Positions 1-8,956 of a DNA stretch of 36,242 nt are shown here, piece by piece (position 1 is the stretch's first letter; every line of letters starts with the position of its first letter). The stretch spans positions 1 through 36,242 of the forward strand of contig JAKQOG010000103.1 in the NCBI GenBank assembly GCA_029565395.1, written 5' to 3'. Under the pieces are notes generated by a model. The model did not search any database. It had not been told where the DNA came from and saw only the letters and a program-made list of their open reading frames with translations. The position numbers and the translations under genes were made by a program. The DNA is from Candidatus Hydrogenedentota bacterium. Its GTDB lineage: Bacteria > Hydrogenedentota > Hydrogenedentia > Hydrogenedentales > CAILVY01.

Positions 1-54
1 TCGCCAGCAAGAACCGCCTCCGTTTCACCCGGTACGGCCAATGTATCAGAAAAA

Positions 55-101
55 CAGTAAACGATGTCCTGGCACTAAATTCAGTAAACGATGTCTTGGC
101 A
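55..101. repeat. Paired 20-base direct repeats, possible IS end
   Basis: Two copies of a 20-base sequence (55-74 and 82-101, reading CAGTAAACGATGTCYTGGCA) differ at one base and start 27 bases apart. Repeated AAACxATGTC-type motifs like these occur at the ends of some DDE-transposase insertion sequences, so this may be the right end of an element whose transposase lies outside the window. No transposase ORF can be recognised in the first 54 bases. Three copies of CTAACGGC follow at 110, 127 and 148. Confidence 0.4.
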
Positions 102-180
102 TTTAAGAGCTAACGGCTACTTCCCCCTAACGGCCAGCGGCTAAAGGCTAACGGCGGGGATTCGGTGCATGGTGTACACC

Positions 181-1953
181 CTACTTCAGATGTTTTCTGT
201 AGAGATCGAAGAACGTATACGGATCGCAGAATTCCCATTGCTGATCCGGGTATTGCTGCACCAGCAGATCGCGCACGGCTTTAACCGTGCCGGGTTTCTG
301 CAAAATCCAACGGAAAATCAGGAATTGCGGCTTATCCGGTCTGGCGAACGAGGCCATTTGTTGGGCGGTTTTGCCGAGATCGCCAAGATCGGGATAGATA
401 TCGCTGGCATGACGCAGAAAAGGGACCTCGTGGACAAGGGGACGGTCGAAATTGAGTTGCATACCGACGCCGTCGGGGGAAAACCGCCCATAGGCCTCCT
501 GGATCGCATAGGGCATTTTCCCGTGAAAGCCGTTGATGACAAACCCGGTGATGGAATAATCAAAACGGCGGTAGTAGGCCATATTGTGGGCCACCCACAG
601 TTCGAGGGCATCCGGAATGCCGCTGCCGAGCCGTCCGCCGGTGAGCAGATTCGGATTGAGGTATCCCGCCCCGGAATCCCCCGCGATGAACCAATCGTTG
701 GGCGAACGCGTTTCATAGACGTGATTGAACACATAAGGAACACGGTCGGAAAGATTGGGATTGAACGCCCAGGCGATGGGCAGTTCTCCCCGCACGGGGT
801 CATCCCACACATCCGGAATCATCCGTGACAGCCATGCCGCGGAATCATAATCGCCCATGTAGATCAGTACATATGTTTTTGGCTCCAGAACCTGTCTGGA
901 GGGGCGGGGATTCTGCGCATAGCGCCCGCGCAGACGATGATACATGTAGGCGGAGGCGTTGGTCAGGCAGGACAACCCCAGCGCATCCGCGTCCATGATC
1001 GCATTGTGCGCGGAAAGAAGGGCCGCATATTCCCATTCCGACGGCACGGGCTCATGTCTTCCGCCCGCCGCGCCATGATTGGTGTATTTGAGATTCCAGG
1101 GCACGAAACCGCCCACTGTCGTGAACCGCTGCCCCTTGTTTTGGGCATATTGCGCCTTGAGCAATTCGCACAGCGTTTTCCGATCCGTGCCCATAGGCTG
1201 CTCCGGATCATCCACAGGCGTTTCATCCGGCCACACGCCCAAGTCGAAAAAGAAGGCTTTCCGGGCAATGTAATAATCCTGATTCACGAGCGTGGCATTG
1301 CAGAGATCGGTGTAGTGAAACCCTTCTTTGCCCGGTTTCTGCGAATACGCATCGATGTAATACGCCATCAGACCCGGATTGCACAGCCCCTTGTCCAGAT
1401 ATTCGCGTTTGGCCCAAAGATAGGCATCACATTTCCTGCTGCCGGATTCCTTCCCGTCAAACTTACCCACTAGTGAAAGTTTCACCGGCAACTTCGGGCC
1501 ATTCTCCACCACCTGTGTGTACAGTGCGCTGTCCGCCCGCACCGGCAGCCAGCCTTCCACGCCGCAGACCGTCGCCGCGGCATTCGCCGTTGCGAGAACC
1601 GCCGGATCCCAGATTACCGCACCCGTCAGCGCTTCCGGGAACAGTTGAAACAGCCGGTCCAACTGATCCTCCCGCTGAATCACACGATCTTTCAACAAGC
1701 TGCGCTGTTCAATCTCCAGCCAGTAATCATCCAGATTAATCGGTTGGCCCTGGCGGGTGGCATCGAGAAACTTAAGCAACAGGCGGGGCCGGTCCCGGTT
1801 CACAATCCCTTGCAGCGATGCAACCAGTTTCACCGTGTCATACCGGAGCACCGAATCGTCCGGCAATCCCGCAATACATTTCTGAAGATCGAAATAGACC
1901 AGCGGCTCCTCCGCGCTCAGCAGCAGGGCGGCCAGTGCAAACACCATTCCCAT
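181..1953 (-). CDS. GxGYxYP-family secreted protein (putative glycoside hydrolase)
   Basis: A 590-residue protein with a short hydrophobic N-terminus (residues 1-14), probably a signal peptide. It carries DSGAGYLNP at residues 426-434, which matches the signature of the GxGYxYP family in spacing (G428, G430, Y431, P434) with Asn in place of the second Tyr. The N-terminal part (VYFDLQKC, then LQGIVNRDRPRL) fits the N-terminal domain of that family, whose members are exported and suspected to act on carbohydrates; no reaction is established. The ATG at 1953 is preceded by AGGAGGT at suitable spacing. It is transcribed alone, away from the small zinc-ribbon gene upstream, and ends next to the repeat-bearing left edge of the window. 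Confidence 0.8.
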   Translation of the reverse strand: MGMVFALAALLLSAEEPLVYFDLQKCIAGLPDDSVLRYDTVKLVASLQGIVNRDRPRLLLKFLDATRQGQPINLDDYWLEIEQRSLLKDRVIQREDQLDRLFQLFPEALTGAVIWDPAVLATANAAATVCGVEGWLPVRADSALYTQVVENGPKLPVKLSLVGKFDGKESGSRKCDAYLWAKREYLDKGLCNPGLMAYYIDAYSQKPGKEGFHYTDLCNATLVNQDYYIARKAFFFDLGVWPDETPVDDPEQPMGTDRKTLCELLKAQYAQNKGQRFTTVGGFVPWNLKYTNHGAAGGRHEPVPSEWEYAALLSAHNAIMDADALGLSCLTNASAYMYHRLRGRYAQNPRPSRQVLEPKTYVLIYMGDYDSAAWLSRMIPDVWDDPVRGELPIAWAFNPNLSDRVPYVFNHVYETRSPNDWFIAGDSGAGYLNPNLLTGGRLGSGIPDALELWVAHNMAYYRRFDYSITGFVINGFHGKMPYAIQEAYGRFSPDGVGMQLNFDRPLVHEVPFLRHASDIYPDLGDLGKTAQQMASFARPDKPQFLIFRWILQKPGTVKAVRDLLVQQYPDQQWEFCDPYTFFDLYRKHLK

Positions 1954-2012
1954 GAATGCACCTCCTGTATTAAAAAACCAGGGGATAGTCTACAGGCCAA
2001 TCCGAGAGAGCG

Positions 2013-2054
2013 CAAAAAAAGTGAAAGAGCGTCCACCCTCCATGGCGGGCGCTC
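2013..2054 (-). terminator. Rho-independent terminator of the zinc-ribbon gene
   Basis: On the minus strand an 11-base-pair stem (arms 2044-2054 and 2027-2037, one mismatch and one G-U pair, 6-base loop) is followed by TTTCAC and a run of seven T. It lies 45 bases after the stop codon of the gene at 2099-2278 and before the start of the GxGYxYP gene. Confidence 0.6.
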
Positions 2055-2098
2055 CTTCGGCGTGATAACATCACAAGCGGGGCGTGATGTAAGTAAGG

Positions 2099-2278
2099 CT
2101 ATAATGCTACTGCGGCATGCTGACGGCGCGCCGCAAGTTCCTTGCGCATCACATTTAAACTTTGTTCCAGGCAATTGGGGCAATAGGTATGGGATACGTC
2201 TTTGGGCCGTTCCACATGCCGGTGAACCCAATGGTTGTCTTCCTTGACTTTCGCGCATACACAACATTGAACTGTCAT
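2099..2278 (-). CDS. Small zinc-ribbon-like protein, 59 residues
   Basis: A short gene with a complete context: a strong Shine-Dalgarno sequence, an ATG at 2278, 59 codons, a TAG stop and a terminator. The protein starts MTVQCCVCAKVKEDNHW and has a second pair in HTYCPNCLEQ, giving two CxxC knuckles (C5/C6-C8 and C33-C36) about 25 residues apart, as in a zinc ribbon. A basic helix (MRKELAARRQH) ends the chain. Similar Cys-x-x-Cys...His-x-x-Cys-Pro-x-Cys modules occur as tails of response regulators and as stand-alone small proteins in diderm bacteria; their role is not established. It diverges from mazG, 118 bases away. The function is unknown, but the gene itself is well supported. Confidence 0.72.
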   Translation of the reverse strand: MTVQCCVCAKVKEDNHWVHRHVERPKDVSHTYCPNCLEQSLNVMRKELAARRQHAAVAL

Positions 2279-2285
2279 AGCCAGG

Positions 2286-2293
2286 ACCTCCTT
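2286..2293 (-). promoter_or_regulatory. Strong ribosome binding site for the zinc-ribbon gene
   Basis: The minus strand reads AAGGAGGT, a full match to the anti-Shine-Dalgarno complement, 7 bases before the ATG at 2278. It fixes the start of this short gene. Confidence 0.75.
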
Positions 2294-2396
2294 GTCCGAG
2301 TACCGCTTCTTGAGGTATTATCGGCAATAGAGAACAGAACTTTACTGCGTAAAATAAGAAAAAATAGTGGTAACCCCCGAAAAGAGGGAAAGAGAC

Positions 2397-2819
2397 ATGG
2401 AATTATACCCGCATCTCAAGAAAAACCCGAAAAACAAGAGCGATTGGTTAGAAGCCTTATCCGAGCTTGCCCGGTATTTGCGGTCCCCGGAGGGCTGCCC
2501 CTGGGACCGGGAGCGCACTTCCCGGGAGTTTGCGGTGTTCGTAAAAGAGGAAGTGGAGGAATATATCGAGGCGATAGACGGCGGCGAAGTGGAGCATATC
2601 CAGGAAGAATTTGGCGATTGCCTGTTTACGTTGCTGGCCTCGGCGGCGGCGCTGGAAGATGAAGGCCGTTTCTCCTGGGAAGCGGCCTTGCGGCAGACCC
2701 ATGAGAAAATGATCCGGCGTCACGGGCACGTGTTTGGCGAAAAACGCGCGTTAACCCCCGAAGCGGCTGTGGAAGCCTGGGATAAAGTGAAGAAGGAAGA
2801 AAAAAAGCGGCGGAAGTAG
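2397..2819 (+). CDS. mazG: MazG-family nucleoside triphosphate pyrophosphohydrolase
   Basis: A single-domain MazG protein of 140 residues, about half the length of the two-domain E. coli enzyme. It would hydrolyse (d)NTPs to NMP plus pyrophosphate in the cytoplasm with Mg2+. The hallmarks are visible: GCPWDRERT at 33-41, the metal-binding EEVEE at 51-55 and EEFGD at 70-74, and RRHGHVFG before the basic tail. A GTG at 2367 would add ten residues, but the ATG at 2397 has GAGGGAAAGA immediately upstream and is preferred. The last 10 residues are Lys/Arg-rich. It stands alone, convergent with the DUF6765-like gene 75 bases downstream. Which nucleotide it prefers cannot be told from sequence. Confidence 0.85.
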   Translation: MELYPHLKKNPKNKSDWLEALSELARYLRSPEGCPWDRERTSREFAVFVKEEVEEYIEAIDGGEVEHIQEEFGDCLFTLLASAAALEDEGRFSWEAALRQTHEKMIRRHGHVFGEKRALTPEAAVEAWDKVKKEEKKRRK

Positions 2820-2894
2820 ACATGCTGTTTTTCTCTTGTCCAGGTATTTGCGAAACAGCCCTTTTTGTCAAAAGATTCGTGCAAACATATTCCA

Positions 2895-3950
2895 TCAAAA
2901 GGCAAGAAGGTTCAGGCTTGGCAGTAAATCGCGCAGTACATAATCGCGATGGTTCAACGCTGCTTGAACATAAAGGCTTCCGTCTGAATTGCCGATGTTC
3001 CAATTGTTTTTAGACAATATTTCTTTTGTTGAAGCACGTTTCCATGTTTCCGCACTGTACCAAACATCCACATCCGCATTATCGGTCACAAACAAGTTGC
3101 CGCTTCGGATGGCGCCAAGCCATTGGTCTATGCGATCTTCCTGTTTTCCTTCAAATGCGACGAGTTTCCGGACGAATTTCTTAATGTCGTTCCAACTTTT
3201 TGCGGATTTCGTCTTAGGGAGGGTTGGATGGTTGGCCAGATATGAACAAAAATATCCGTGAAGCTTTTCGCAGGCCAACGTAAAGTCTTCCGGATTGTCC
3301 CTTATGACGGGAGACTCGCCTTTCTTGCGTTTGTATTCCCATTTAAGATAAGGGCGGTCGGGGAGGTGTTCCACGGCGCCATGCCCGACAGGAAGAATTT
3401 CAGCAAAGGTGCCCACGATAGTGGCGCGGATATTTTCCATTTTCTCCCGCAAATATGCCTTTATGGAGGCGGACTGTGGTTTGGGTTTGATGGATTCATT
3501 GAAGACCTTGTTCAGTTCTGAATTGAAGCCGGCAAATCCCTGATGGGCAAAGGTGTCAAAATATACATGGGCGGCAATTCCCAGCAAATGCAGGGAGGAT
3601 GGGCCGCTGAAATTTAGGGCATTATTCATCACGGCCTGCGCCAAGGCACTGTCTTTCTGGCAGATCATGCGTTGTTCGAAGTTGTTTTTAGGCCCGATAT
3701 TTCCCGGAAGGAAATGAAAGGGGACCCAGACGTTCCATTGTTCATCGGGAGAGATATTCCTGTAATCCATGACGGCATGGGCCGTCATCATGGGCGGAAT
3801 AGCCGTTCCATTTCCAAGTATGGTGCATTTGTCTTCTTCCGCATCGTCCACGAATTGTGAGGCCGTAGCAACGATAGCCGCATTTTGCGGAGTGAAACCC
3901 GTGGATCGTGCCAAGGCATAGACGGCAAAAAAATGCATGTCTTTTTCCAT
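2895..3950 (-). CDS. DUF6765-like protein
   Basis: A 351-residue protein without a signal peptide or membrane segment. Its first third has the features I associate with the DUF6765 family: MHFFAVYALAR at the start, SQFVDD at 31-36, a HFLPGN stretch near 79-84, and HLLGIAAHVYFDTFAHQGF (121-139), in which H128, D132 and H136 could bind metal in a helix. This His/Asp pattern resembles zinc-dependent phospholipase C/S1-P1-like helical folds, but that link is inference. The ATG at 3950 is preceded by GGAGGG; a second Met at residue 5 is an alternative. Base composition is more AT-rich than the neighbouring genes. It may follow the FAD oxidoreductase gene on the same strand, with 115 bases between them. 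Confidence 0.6.
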   Translation of the reverse strand: MEKDMHFFAVYALARSTGFTPQNAAIVATASQFVDDAEEDKCTILGNGTAIPPMMTAHAVMDYRNISPDEQWNVWVPFHFLPGNIGPKNNFEQRMICQKDSALAQAVMNNALNFSGPSSLHLLGIAAHVYFDTFAHQGFAGFNSELNKVFNESIKPKPQSASIKAYLREKMENIRATIVGTFAEILPVGHGAVEHLPDRPYLKWEYKRKKGESPVIRDNPEDFTLACEKLHGYFCSYLANHPTLPKTKSAKSWNDIKKFVRKLVAFEGKQEDRIDQWLGAIRSGNLFVTDNADVDVWYSAETWKRASTKEILSKNNWNIGNSDGSLYVQAALNHRDYVLRDLLPSLNLLAF

Positions 3951-4029
3951 GATAACGCCCTCCTATTATGGGTGAAACACCTCGGAGTTGTTTTAAATTT
4001 ACCCAGACTGCACCTTCCGATGGCATAAC

Positions 4030-4057
4030 CCTATCTGGACAAGGGCGTTTTTGTCAA
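4030..4057 (-). promoter_or_regulatory. Candidate sigma-70 promoter for the DUF6765-like gene
   Basis: Read on the minus strand: a perfect -35 TTGACA (4052-4057), 16 bases, then GATAGG (4030-4035), a weak -10. It lies between the FAD oxidoreductase stop and the gene starting at 3950. The -10 match is only 3 of 6. Confidence 0.3.
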
Positions 4058-4065
4058 GCGCCCCA

Positions 4066-7000
4066 TCACTGTGCGCCGGAAAGGACCAGGCGCGCGTGGC
4101 GGGCGAGGTGTCCGCGGAGATCTTGGGCGTATTCTTCGAGGATGCGTTTTCCCAGCCCTTCATAATCGCCACAGCGGTAAAGGGCGCGCGCGAGGAAGAG
4201 TTCGCGCAGGGATTGGTCGCGTTCCTGGTTGGGGTTGCTTTGCAGCGCGGCTTTCTTTACCGCGGGAATGTCTTTACAGGCGTATCCTTGCATGCCGGGC
4301 TTTTTAAGAAGCGCAGCGAGGGCGGGGGCGGCTTCTTTGTCCCCCAACGTTTCACAGGCCAAGGCTATCGAGCGGTGATGGGAGAATTCACTGTCCGCAT
4401 TCAGGGTATTGAGTTTGCTCAGCAGGGAAGACACCGCGTTGGGGGCGTGTGTGTTTGCGAGCGCGATGAGATACGAATCCACGGCGCTGTAACTGGCGCC
4501 ATATTGACCGCTCCCGGTATATCGCCATCCTTCATCCCAGGGCTGGGCTTCCACGGCGGTGGCGAGCGCCGGCGCACCGTCCCCCTCCCCTGTTATCCCC
4601 AAAATATGGGCATAGATCAGGCGCGCTTTGTCCGATTCCGCCGATGCAAAGGCCTGCTTTACCAGCGGACGCGCAGTGTCCCAATTGGCGAGGACAAGAG
4701 CGACATCCTCGTAGTCATTCGCGACACGCCGCACGGCGGCATCTATACGTTCCTGTGTTGCGGGATAGGAATCGGTTGCCTTGAGCGCGTCGTTAGGAAG
4801 GCAATCCATCTTCACCAGATGTTCTTGCAGCGCTTTCAGATCGATGGTGCGCGTGAGACCGCCGTTCTTGGCGGCCATGACGGCGGCAACCCCCGCGGCA
4901 TAGCCCTGATTCTGGATGTCGGGTTGCATACGCAAGATGGGCATGGCGTCGCGGTGGGCGCTGATGCCGAGACCGATCACTAACATCCCTTCAATGCCGT
5001 GCGGAAGCAACGAACGGTACGGGGTGTACGCGCGAACGCTCTTTTTATGCGGCGGGGTTAGAAGAAACATGGGATGGAGGGTGTAGCCGTGCGTATCGAA
5101 ATCGCTTTGGGCAATGCCGATGGCATCGGGATACGTGCGGTCGTTCCAGATATCCAGGGGAGAGATTACGAAATCGCCCAGGATGCGGCGGCGTTCCCGC
5201 GAATCGACAAGCGGCGCGAGATCATAGGCATCGTGATATTTGGTGCGTCCGGCGATCAGGGTGCGCCACACATCGCGAATGTCGGTATCGTCCGTAAGAG
5301 TGTAATCCGTGTTGGTATATGATGCGCCCGGCTGGCGCGGAGGCATGCCGGTGCCCTGCACGGCCAGGTCATTGGCGTCCGTGGTGATGGATTCCGCGCC
5401 CGCGGCCACGGCCACATCCGCGTTTCCTGTGGCGTCAATGACGGTTTTGGCGAGAACGACGCCGCGGCCCAGAGGGGTCGCAACAACAACGCCCTTAACG
5501 TGTTGATTCTCAACCACCGCGCCGCAACCTATCGCACCGAACCACAGATCCGCGCCTGCCTTAAGCAATTCCCGCCGGTACCATTCCATGCGCCATTCAA
5601 TGTTCCATGAGTCCGCCGGCATACCGGTATCCGGCCCCATGGCTTTGACTCCCTGGTCAATTTCCCGGGTAAACCCGCCGCGATAACCGTGATAATATTT
5701 TCCAATCAAGCCGAGCGTGCTCACCCCGCCCAGACCGTGTTGATACTCAATTACGAGAGTGCGTGCGCCCTGACGCGCGGCGGAAATGCCTGCGGGCGCG
5801 CCGCCGGTGCCGCCACCCACCACAACCACATCATACTCGCCCAAAATGGGCGCCGCGCGCCTTGGAGAAGGAATTGTCTCCGTATGGGTGCTAAAGGAGC
5901 GTTCGCCCAACAGAGGTTCCCGAATTTCGCCTGGAATCGGGTTGGAACCTTCCTGACCACTCACCCGGCAGCTTGAATGAGTGACTTTTTTCGCTTCTTC
6001 CGCTGCGTGGCGTCCGAGTCGTTCGCCCAGATGCATTGCGGCGATGGGACGCGCTATTTTTGCGGCCAGTGCGCGAGAGACGCTTGCAGAGGGGCCAAAT
6101 ACATAAAGACATTCCTCGTGCTGTGGCCGGAATACGCCGATAGGGAGTTCTGAAAGAGTATTAGATGTCTCAACAAATTCCCGTCCGAGCAAATAATCCG
6201 GCGGAAGTTGATACAGTTCTTCCGAAGAGAGCAACTGACCGGGATCCCAGGTTTTATCACGGGCGATTTGTTCCGCCCTGGCAAAGGACGCGAAGGTGGC
6301 GCCGGTCATGGGCAATGCCAGCGAATACTCGAAGGCCGGTTGCATGGAATCACTCGAACCCAAGCCTTTCTCTATCTGTACCAGCGTGGGCATCGGCTGA
6401 ACCTGAACGTTTTCGCCGGGATGCGATGTGCCGCCTATCACAATCCGCGAGAAGGTCTGCATGCCGGGGGCATAGGTTGAAAATTCCGCGCCGGCGATGC
6501 GCGCCACCGTGGCGCGGGGGGTGGCGTCGATAATCATTTTGGCGCGGATGGCCTGGCGGCCCGCGCGATTGGCCACCACGATACCCGACAGTTGGCCCTG
6601 TTCATCCCGCAGGACATCAGTGGCATAGCATCCAAAAAGAAATTGCACGCCAGCCTCCAGCAGGGCATTTTCCAACGCGCTTTTCACTTGCATGGGCGTT
6701 GGCGGCAGGGGGATGGATGATTCTTGCGGGGCGCTGTCATTCGTTTCGGGGGCCTCGACAATAATCTCGCCCAGCAATTGCCGGGGCACACCGGCGGCCT
6801 TCTCGGCATGCACCTTGATATACCGCGCGGTGGCGGGAAGCGAGGCGGAAAGGGCAATGGGCATGTCGCGCACGGCGCCGGGACTATTGGCGGGCCGGAC
6901 AACGGTAACGGGGTCCGCCCAATGTTCACGATCCACACTGCCGCTAAATGTTGCGCGGGCGGTTTCGATATCGGCATCCCGCTGGAAAACAATAAGATGG

Positions 7001-7500
7001 ACTTTGCCGATGGCGCATTCCTTGCCCAAGTCGAGCAATACGGTCACATCATCGTTGAATTGGACGCTTTCCTTGATGGCGCTCTCCCATCGCTTGTCAC
7101 AGAGCATGGCGGGCGGGTCCGTATCCTTATGCGGATCCACGGAGGATGCGTCGGCCTGATATTGAAAGGGAAGGGTTTCACCAAGGATCAACAACGCGGG
7201 CGGGGGCATGTAGATCGATTTGGCCAAGGGGGTATCGGGTTGTTCACCGGGTTCGAGCCAGAGGCGTCCCGTGGCGCACATGTCTTCGCCCAAATAAGGA
7301 TATTGGGAGATCAAGAAGACGGTGGCGCCGGCCTGGCGCGCGGCCAAAGCGGCCTGCACTGCGCCGGCAGACCCGCCGGCAATCACTACATCCACCTGGT
7401 CCATGACAGGAATTTCACGGGCGGATTCGCTGATGTATTTCCCATCAATGGGCTGGATGCCTGCGATTAGACACCCGAAAATGGACAACAATAGCGTCAT
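4066..7500 (-). CDS. Two-headed FAD-dependent oxidoreductase with discoidin-like insert
   Basis: A 1144-residue protein with a hydrophobic N-terminus (residues 1-15, probable signal peptide). It contains two FAD-binding Rossmann starts: VVIAGGSAGAVQAALAA near residue 38 and YDVVVVGGGTGGAPAGISAA near residue 551. Both belong to the FAD_oxidored type, common in secreted oxidoreductases of PVC bacteria. Between them, roughly residues 150-255, is a beta-rich stretch with the look of a discoidin (F5/8) domain. The last 210 residues form helical repeats resembling HEAT repeats (ACETLGDKEAAPALAALLKK). The ATG at 7500 follows AGGAGG. The aldolase gene ends 30 bases upstream on the same strand, so the two are probably co-transcribed. 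The substrate is unknown; sugars are a guess. Confidence 0.8.
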   Translation of the reverse strand: MTLLLSIFGCLIAGIQPIDGKYISESAREIPVMDQVDVVIAGGSAGAVQAALAARQAGATVFLISQYPYLGEDMCATGRLWLEPGEQPDTPLAKSIYMPPPALLILGETLPFQYQADASSVDPHKDTDPPAMLCDKRWESAIKESVQFNDDVTVLLDLGKECAIGKVHLIVFQRDADIETARATFSGSVDREHWADPVTVVRPANSPGAVRDMPIALSASLPATARYIKVHAEKAAGVPRQLLGEIIVEAPETNDSAPQESSIPLPPTPMQVKSALENALLEAGVQFLFGCYATDVLRDEQGQLSGIVVANRAGRQAIRAKMIIDATPRATVARIAGAEFSTYAPGMQTFSRIVIGGTSHPGENVQVQPMPTLVQIEKGLGSSDSMQPAFEYSLALPMTGATFASFARAEQIARDKTWDPGQLLSSEELYQLPPDYLLGREFVETSNTLSELPIGVFRPQHEECLYVFGPSASVSRALAAKIARPIAAMHLGERLGRHAAEEAKKVTHSSCRVSGQEGSNPIPGEIREPLLGERSFSTHTETIPSPRRAAPILGEYDVVVVGGGTGGAPAGISAARQGARTLVIEYQHGLGGVSTLGLIGKYYHGYRGGFTREIDQGVKAMGPDTGMPADSWNIEWRMEWYRRELLKAGADLWFGAIGCGAVVENQHVKGVVVATPLGRGVVLAKTVIDATGNADVAVAAGAESITTDANDLAVQGTGMPPRQPGASYTNTDYTLTDDTDIRDVWRTLIAGRTKYHDAYDLAPLVDSRERRRILGDFVISPLDIWNDRTYPDAIGIAQSDFDTHGYTLHPMFLLTPPHKKSVRAYTPYRSLLPHGIEGMLVIGLGISAHRDAMPILRMQPDIQNQGYAAGVAAVMAAKNGGLTRTIDLKALQEHLVKMDCLPNDALKATDSYPATQERIDAAVRRVANDYEDVALVLANWDTARPLVKQAFASAESDKARLIYAHILGITGEGDGAPALATAVEAQPWDEGWRYTGSGQYGASYSAVDSYLIALANTHAPNAVSSLLSKLNTLNADSEFSHHRSIALACETLGDKEAAPALAALLKKPGMQGYACKDIPAVKKAALQSNPNQERDQSLRELFLARALYRCGDYEGLGKRILEEYAQDLRGHLARHARLVLSGAQ

Positions 7501-7530
7501 GACGTTCCGCCTCCTGCTGGTTGGGGCGTT

Positions 7531-8424
7531 TTAGATCACGCCGAGAGTCTCCAGGGCTTTTGCCAGTTCGCGTTTTTCCGCCGCGGTCAATTCCCGCTGG
7601 GGCGGGCGCACATACCCGGCATCAAATCCACGCAGCCGCAATCCTTCCTTGAAAATTGCAATATTTTGCCCATACTTGAGCGTGCGGCACAGTTTTTCAA
7701 GTTTAACCTGAGCTTTCCAAGCCTTGTCAAGGTGTCCGTTCTTCACATTGTCGTAGACGGAAAGGTAAAGCTCATGCCAGACGTTTGAGGTGCCGGATAC
7801 CGCGCCGTTGGCGCCCGCGAGCATCGCCTGGTAGCCGTATTCGTCCGCGCCGTTAAAAACGGCGAATCCTTTCGGCGCATTGCCCAGGATTTGGGTCAGC
7901 AGGGACATGCTGCCCGAGGAGTCTTTGAGACCCGCGATGTTCTCAACGGATTCCGCCAGTTCCAGGATCAATTCCGCGCTAAGGGTGTTGCGCGCACACC
8001 CGGGGATGTTGTACATCAGGATCGGAAATCCCTTGACGGCTTTTGCCACCGCCTTGTAATAGGCTTTCAAAGAGAGGTCATCGTAAAAGTAATAGCCGGG
8101 AGTGACTATGCCTGCGCCGTGCGCGCCGCATTCCTGGGCGTGGCGGGTGAGTTCGATGGTGGTGGCAAGGTCGCCGCCGCCGGTTTGCGCAATCACCAGG
8201 GCTTTTTTGCCCACGGCCCGCACCACTTCTTCCAATACTTCCTTGCGTTCATCGGTCGTCATCAGCAAGCCTTCGCCCGTGGTGCCGCAGGGATACAAGC
8301 CATGCACACCGCCTTTGACCAACCGCTCGGCCAACAAACCTACCTTGTCAAAATCCACAAATTCGCCGTTCTTCGTGAACGGAGTAACCATCGCGGAAAT
8401 AATGCCTTCGATCTTCTTTTTCAT
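7531..8424 (-). CDS. DHDPS/N-acetylneuraminate lyase family aldolase
   Basis: A 297-residue class I aldolase of the DapA/NanA superfamily, a TIM barrel that forms a Schiff base with a 2-oxo acid such as pyruvate. GTTGEG (47-52), the catalytic Tyr in MYNIPG (Y138) and the Schiff-base Lys in GLKDSSG (K167) are present. The Arg that true dihydrodipicolinate synthase has five residues after the Tyr is Cys143 here (YNIPGCARN), so a role in lysine synthesis is doubtful; a sugar-acid or sialic-acid-type aldolase is more likely. The ATG at 8424 follows AAGGAAG. A longer reading frame to 8688 exists, but its extra residues look non-coding. It probably heads an operon with the FAD oxidoreductase. Confidence 0.85.
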   Translation of the reverse strand: MKKKIEGIISAMVTPFTKNGEFVDFDKVGLLAERLVKGGVHGLYPCGTTGEGLLMTTDERKEVLEEVVRAVGKKALVIAQTGGGDLATTIELTRHAQECGAHGAGIVTPGYYFYDDLSLKAYYKAVAKAVKGFPILMYNIPGCARNTLSAELILELAESVENIAGLKDSSGSMSLLTQILGNAPKGFAVFNGADEYGYQAMLAGANGAVSGTSNVWHELYLSVYDNVKNGHLDKAWKAQVKLEKLCRTLKYGQNIAIFKEGLRLRGFDAGYVRPPQRELTAAEKRELAKALETLGVI

Positions 8425-8956
8425 CAAACTTCCTTTCATGAAAAGATGCATTTTTATCTGACCGCCGAAGCAAGGCGCTTCACATGCCCATGATAACGTT
8501 CCTTCCCCAGGAAAGGCTGCCTTGGTGGAATCACATTGAACGAAATGATGGTACGCCGGCAATGAACGAGCACTAAGTATAGCGCCATTGCGTTTTCTTG
8601 CGCAAACCGGAGGAAATTTAGGGGCCTGCGCCATAGGAAGCAGTACTATGCAAGTAAAGTGCGCGAGGATATTGCGGCCTATGAACACTTTCTGGAGGCT
8701 TCTGCGAAATAGTCCTCTTTCTCATCCGGATACATGAACGGCAATGGTTTGTCTGTCTGGGACCTGCCCAAAACCTTGTCTTATTTCTTATTTGGAGGTA
8801 CACTTAAGGTAAGGAATAAATGGACGGATACCCCTCGAATCCTTATTTGTTGCTCATTAGGATGTGGGGGAGCCTATTGTAAAGCGGAAATAATCGGTGT
8901 TCACGGCGTTTTATCAGCAGGACAGCACATGTTTTCCCTTTTGGGGGAAGGCAGGC
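8425..8956. other. Divergent intergenic region, no gene recognised
   Basis: About 530 bases separate the minus-strand aldolase gene from the plus-strand M4 protease gene. Short reading frames on both strands lack ribosome binding sites or recognisable domains. The region must hold the promoters of both operons; only one weak candidate is listed, at 8776-8804. Confidence 0.5.
8776..8804 (+). promoter_or_regulatory. Weak candidate promoter for the M4 protease operon
   Basis: TTGTCT (8776-8781), 17 bases, then TACACT (8799-8804); each box matches sigma-70 consensus at 4 of 6 positions. It is 153 bases before the chosen start codon. Confidence 0.22.

Noticed and set aside
8570..8711. A plus-strand frame ending KVREDIAAYEHFLEASAK before a TAG near 8711
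   Set aside because: It looks protein-like at the end but has no start codon or ribosome binding site and a stop just upstream. It could be a gene remnant or chance, so it is not listed.
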